Source of the DNA: CAYYKK01 sp964467935
GTDB taxonomy: Bacteria; Myxococcota_A; Polyangia; Polyangiales; Polyangiaceae
DNA: 36,811 nt
NCBI GenBank assembly: GCA_964467935.1
Contig: CAYYKK010000028.1
Location: 1 to 36,811 of the forward strand
Direction of reading: 5' to 3'
Part shown: in pieces, positions 34,082 through 36,811 of the stretch
Layout of the letters: every line of letters begins with the position of its first letter
Numbering within the stretch: the stretch's first letter is position 1
Program-made: the position numbers and the translations under genes
The notes under the pieces: model-generated
What the model saw: only the letters and a program-made list of their open reading frames with translations
Databases searched by the model: none
Told to the model about the DNA's origin: nothing

Positions 34082-34160
34082 TCCCGGCGGGAAGCGGTCG
34101 CTCCGGCGACGGCTTCCCCATTCCGAGTTGTTCTCGTAACTCGATCTCGAGAGAAGCGTC

Positions 34161-34673
34161 ATGGATATCCTTTCCAAGCTCCAGGCCCCCGAAGGCGCCG
34201 TCAAGAAGGAGACCCGCGTCGGCCGTGGTGTCGGCTCGGGCCTCGGCAAGACGGCCGGCCGCGGTCAGAAGGGCCAGAAGGCCCGTTCGACCGGCAACAT
34301 CGGCAAGAAGCACTTCCAGGGCGGCCAGACCCCGATCCAGCGCCGCGTGCCGAAGCGTGGTTTCCGCAACCCGCTCGCGACCCCGGTCCTCGCCGTCAAC
34401 GTCGGCGACCTCGAGGTCTTCGACGCGGGCGCCAGCGTCGACGTCGTCGCGCTGCACGTGACGCGCCTCATCCACGGCAAGCTCGACGCGATCCAGAAGG
34501 CGCTCGCCGCCGGCTCCGTCCTCATCAAGGTCCTCGGCGACGGGGACCTCACGAAGAAGCTCACGGTCACCGCGTCGCGCTTCTCGAAGGGCGCCATCCA
34601 GAAGATCGAGGCCGCCGGCGGCAAAGTCGTCGTCCTCGAGCGAAAGACCACCCCGAAGACCGACAAGGCGTGA
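34161..34673 (+). CDS. rplO: 50S ribosomal protein L15
   Basis: A 170-residue protein, longer than the E. coli form (144). The N-terminal Gly/Lys-rich loop (RVGRGVGSGLGKTAGRGQKGQKAR, then FQGGQTPIQRRVPKRGF) is diagnostic. The C-terminal domain has KVLGDGDLTKKLTVTASRFSKGAIQKIEAAGGKV. GAGAG precedes the ATG. The 79-nt gap after rpmD has no gene. Confidence 0.97.
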   Translation: MDILSKLQAPEGAVKKETRVGRGVGSGLGKTAGRGQKGQKARSTGNIGKKHFQGGQTPIQRRVPKRGFRNPLATPVLAVNVGDLEVFDAGASVDVVALHVTRLIHGKLDAIQKALAAGSVLIKVLGDGDLTKKLTVTASRFSKGAIQKIEAAGGKVVVLERKTTPKTDKA

Positions 34674-34678
34674 GCTCG

Positions 34679-34779
34679 GAGCGGCTCGATCTCCCCACGG
34701 GGAGGTGGACCGCTCGGAACGAAGAGAGGCCCCTCGGATCCGGGAACGGCGCGACCGGGAACGGAACGAGGGGCTCTTC
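34679..34779 (+). promoter_or_regulatory. Two consecutive hairpins in the rplO-secY gap
   Basis: Hairpin 1: GAGCGG (34679-34684) with CCGCTC (34710-34715), enclosing CTCCC/GGGAG (34691-34704). Hairpin 2: GAAGAG-AGG-CCCCTCG (34721-34736) with CGAGGGGCTCTTC (34767-34779), 13 pairs with a 3-nt bulge. Its 30-nt loop carries CCGGGAACGG twice (34740-34749 and 34755-34764). secY itself has no visible ribosome site, so control in this leader is plausible. Confidence 0.6.
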
Positions 34780-34822
34780 GGTTGCCGGACGCCCGAGCCG
34801 CGACTAGACCGCTCCCACCCCC

Positions 34823-36151
34823 ATGGCCACCCTCACAGGCATCGCCGCTTTCTACAAGCTCCCGGATCTCCGGCGTCGGGTGATCTTCACCCTCGGCATG
34901 CTGGCGGTGTATCGCGTGGGCGTGTTCGTCGCCATCCCCGGCGTCGACCGCAACGCGATGAAGCAGTACGTGGCGGCGCAGGGCGGCTTGCTCGGCTTCA
35001 TGAACATGTTCTCGGGCGGCGCGCTGGGTCAGCTCAGCATCTTCGCGCTCGGGATCATGCCGTACATCTCGGCGTCCATCATCCTGCAGCTGCTCGGCAT
35101 GGTGTACGCGCCGGTCGCCGACCTCCGCAAGGAGGGCGAAGCCGGCCGCCGCAAGATCGACCAGTGGACGCGCTACGGCACCGTCGGCATCTCGCTCTTC
35201 CAGAGCTTCGGCATCGCGAACTGGGCCCAGGGGATCTCGGGCAGCGACAACGCCGCGGGCGTCGTCACCCACCCCGGCACCGCGTTCATCTTGATGACCA
35301 TGATCACGCTCACCACGGGGACGGCGTTCCTCATGTGGATCGGTGAGCAGATCACCGAGCGCGGCGTCTCCAACGGGACGAGCCTCATCATCTTCGCCGG
35401 CATCATCACCGGCATCCCGACGCGGGTGACGCAGTACATCCAGCAGAACGCGGGCGACATGCAGCCGCTCACGATCGCGGCGTTCATCGTCATCCTCGTC
35501 GGGCTGATCGCGACGGTCGTCTTCTTCGAGAACGGCCGCCGTCAGGTGCCGATCGTCTACTCACGCCGTCAGGTCGGTCGCCGCGTGTATGGCGGGCAGA
35601 ACGCCCATCTACCGCTCAAGGTGAACATCTCGGGCACCATCCCGCCGATCTTCGCCTCGTCGCTGCTGATGTTCCCGGCCACGCTCGCGAGCTTCAAGAT
35701 CCCGGGCGCCGAGGAGTTCCACAACATCGTCAACCGCGGCGGTTGGGTCTTCAACACCGGCTACGCGCTCCTCATCGTCTTCTTCACGTTCTTCTACACG
35801 AACATCACCTTCCAGGCGGTCGAAGTCGCCGAGAACCTGAAGAAGCAGCAGGCGAACATCCCCGGCATCCGCCCCGGAAAGCAGACCGCCGACTACATCT
35901 ACGCGGTCGTCCAGCGCATCACCGTGGGCGGCGCGATCTACGTCGCCACGGTCTGCGTGCTCCCGTCCGTCATCGGCGACTGGCTGAACGTCCCGATTCA
36001 GTTCGGCGGCACGTCGCTCATGATCGTCGTCGGCGTCGCGCTCGACACGGCGAACCAGATCGAGGCGCACCTCATCCAACGCAACTACGAGGGCCTCACG
36101 GGGCCGGGCGGCGGACGCGTCCGCGGGCGTCGGCTCCCCGAGGCGGGGTAG
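34823..36151 (+). CDS. secY: Protein translocase subunit SecY
   Basis: A 442-residue, ten-helix inner-membrane channel of the Sec translocon. It has LRRRVIFTLGMLAVYRVGVFVAIPGVD at TM1, GIMPYISASIILQLL in TM2, the KEGEAGRRKIDQWTRYGT loop, and the conserved cytosolic loops RRQVGRRVYGGQNAHLPLKVN and NLKKQQANIPGIRPGKQTADY. The ATG at 34823 is preceded by a C-rich stretch with no Shine-Dalgarno sequence, unusual in this operon. adk follows after 5 nt. The last 20 residues (GPGGGRVRGRRLPEAG) form a Gly/Arg tail. Confidence 0.98.
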   Translation: MATLTGIAAFYKLPDLRRRVIFTLGMLAVYRVGVFVAIPGVDRNAMKQYVAAQGGLLGFMNMFSGGALGQLSIFALGIMPYISASIILQLLGMVYAPVADLRKEGEAGRRKIDQWTRYGTVGISLFQSFGIANWAQGISGSDNAAGVVTHPGTAFILMTMITLTTGTAFLMWIGEQITERGVSNGTSLIIFAGIITGIPTRVTQYIQQNAGDMQPLTIAAFIVILVGLIATVVFFENGRRQVPIVYSRRQVGRRVYGGQNAHLPLKVNISGTIPPIFASSLLMFPATLASFKIPGAEEFHNIVNRGGWVFNTGYALLIVFFTFFYTNITFQAVEVAENLKKQQANIPGIRPGKQTADYIYAVVQRITVGGAIYVATVCVLPSVIGDWLNVPIQFGGTSLMIVVGVALDTANQIEAHLIQRNYEGLTGPGGGRVRGRRLPEAG

Positions 36152-36156
36152 GGGTC

Positions 36157-36774
36157 ATGATCGTCATTCTCGTCGGACCGCCCGGCTCGGGCAAAGGTAC
36201 GCAGGCGCAGCACGTCTGCGACAAGTACGGCATCCCGCAGATCTCCACCGGCGACATGCTGCGCGCGGCGAAGAAGGCCGGCACGCTCGATCCGAAGTAC
36301 CTCGCGATCATGGACGCCGGCAAGCTCATCCCCGACGAGGCGATCCTCGAGCTCATCGAGAAGCGCTTGGCGGATGCGGACACGCAGCAGGGCTTCTTGC
36401 TCGACGGCTTCCCGCGCACCGTCCCGCAGGCCGAAGGCCTCGCCGCGCTCCTCGCGAACAAGGGCAAGAAGCTCGACGCCGTGATCCAGCTCGACGTCCC
36501 GCGATCGATGTTGTTCGAGCGCCTGGTGCACCGCCGCACGGACAAACGCACTGGACAGATCTATCACCTCCAATATAATCCGCCGCCCGCCGGAGCCGAG
36601 CTCGAGCATCGCGCCGACGACCAACCCGACAAGGTCAACACGCGCCTCGACGCCTACGAAGAGCTCACCGCGGCGCTCCTTCCCTATTACCAGTCCAAGG
36701 GCCTGCTCCGACGCGTCGACGGCGTCGGCAAGCCGGCGGAAATCACCGAGAGGCTCCAGGCGGCCCTCGCCTGA
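36157..36774 (+). CDS. adk: Adenylate kinase
   Basis: A 205-residue cytosolic enzyme interconverting ATP plus AMP and two ADP. The P-loop GPPGSGKGTQ lies at residues 7-16. The AMP-binding segment STGDMLR, the LLDGFPRT motif and the LID domain (RRTDKRTGQIYHLQYNPP, then HRADDQPDKVNTRL) are present. The LID lacks Cys residues, so it is the zinc-free type. The ATG 36157 has GTAGGGG just upstream. Its place directly after secY is the classical order. The LID stretch near 36556-36583 uses AT-ending codons more than the rest. The 37 nt after the stop hold nothing recognisable. Confidence 0.97.
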   Translation: MIVILVGPPGSGKGTQAQHVCDKYGIPQISTGDMLRAAKKAGTLDPKYLAIMDAGKLIPDEAILELIEKRLADADTQQGFLLDGFPRTVPQAEGLAALLANKGKKLDAVIQLDVPRSMLFERLVHRRTDKRTGQIYHLQYNPPPAGAELEHRADDQPDKVNTRLDAYEELTAALLPYYQSKGLLRRVDGVGKPAEITERLQAALA

Positions 36775-36811
36775 GCAGTCCCATCGGGGGATGCGCCCTC
36801 GACGAGCCGGA

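Noticed and set aside
34679..34779. Possible factor-independent terminator ending the ribosomal operon before secY
   Set aside because: No U-tract follows either stem, and secY-adk is normally co-transcribed; kept as a leader structure instead.

Overview
This is a 72%-ish GC window with the gene style of a myxobacterium-like Myxococcota (Polyangia-type) genome. Pointers are a PilZ protein of the Myxococcus-type paralogous family, many small lipoproteins with Ala/Pro or Ser/Thr linkers, a histone H1-like AKP-repeat protein, an HD-GYP protein, and a sigma54 two-component system. The taxonomic call is inference. A run of ten N bases (16362-16371) shows that the contig is scaffolded.

Left part (1-13300): the 5' end of ftsE lies on the minus strand at the edge. 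It is divergent from a formyltransferase-family gene, a PilZ protein and a very large predicted surface protein (HEXXH domain, beta-propeller and outer-membrane barrel in one chain). Next come a small lipoprotein, two small unknown proteins, thymidine kinase, a transpeptidase-type penicillin-binding protein, an outer-membrane porin and a GAF/HD-GYP signalling protein.

Middle (13300-27361): a small Ser/Ala-rich exported protein and the H1-like protein, whose short leader consists almost entirely of one perfect hairpin. Then comes what I consider the most complete system of the window. An NtrC-type sigma54 activator and its membrane histidine kinase are transcribed leftwards. Divergent from them is a tripartite RND efflux operon (TolC-like, membrane-fusion protein, RND pump). 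Between them lie a perfect 14-bp-arm inverted repeat and a near-consensus -24/-12 sigma54 promoter with the geometry of an enhancer and promoter pair. Three lipoprotein genes follow on the minus strand (Asp-box, SUMF1-like, Thr/Ser-linker Cys-rich).

Right part (27362-36811): a ribosomal protein operon rplV-rpsC-rplP-rpmC-rpsQ-rplN-rplX-rplE-rpsN-rpsH-rplF-rplR-rpsE-rpmD-rplO-secY-adk. It begins at rplV: the usual upstream S10-operon genes (rpsJ to rpsS) are not there, and a 651-bp gene-free leader takes their place. S17 and L5 carry about 50-residue Lys/Ala-rich N-terminal extensions, S3 has an insertion in its KH region, and several intergenic gaps hold direct repeats or hairpins. No rRNA, tRNA, IS element, CRISPR array or prophage was recognised.
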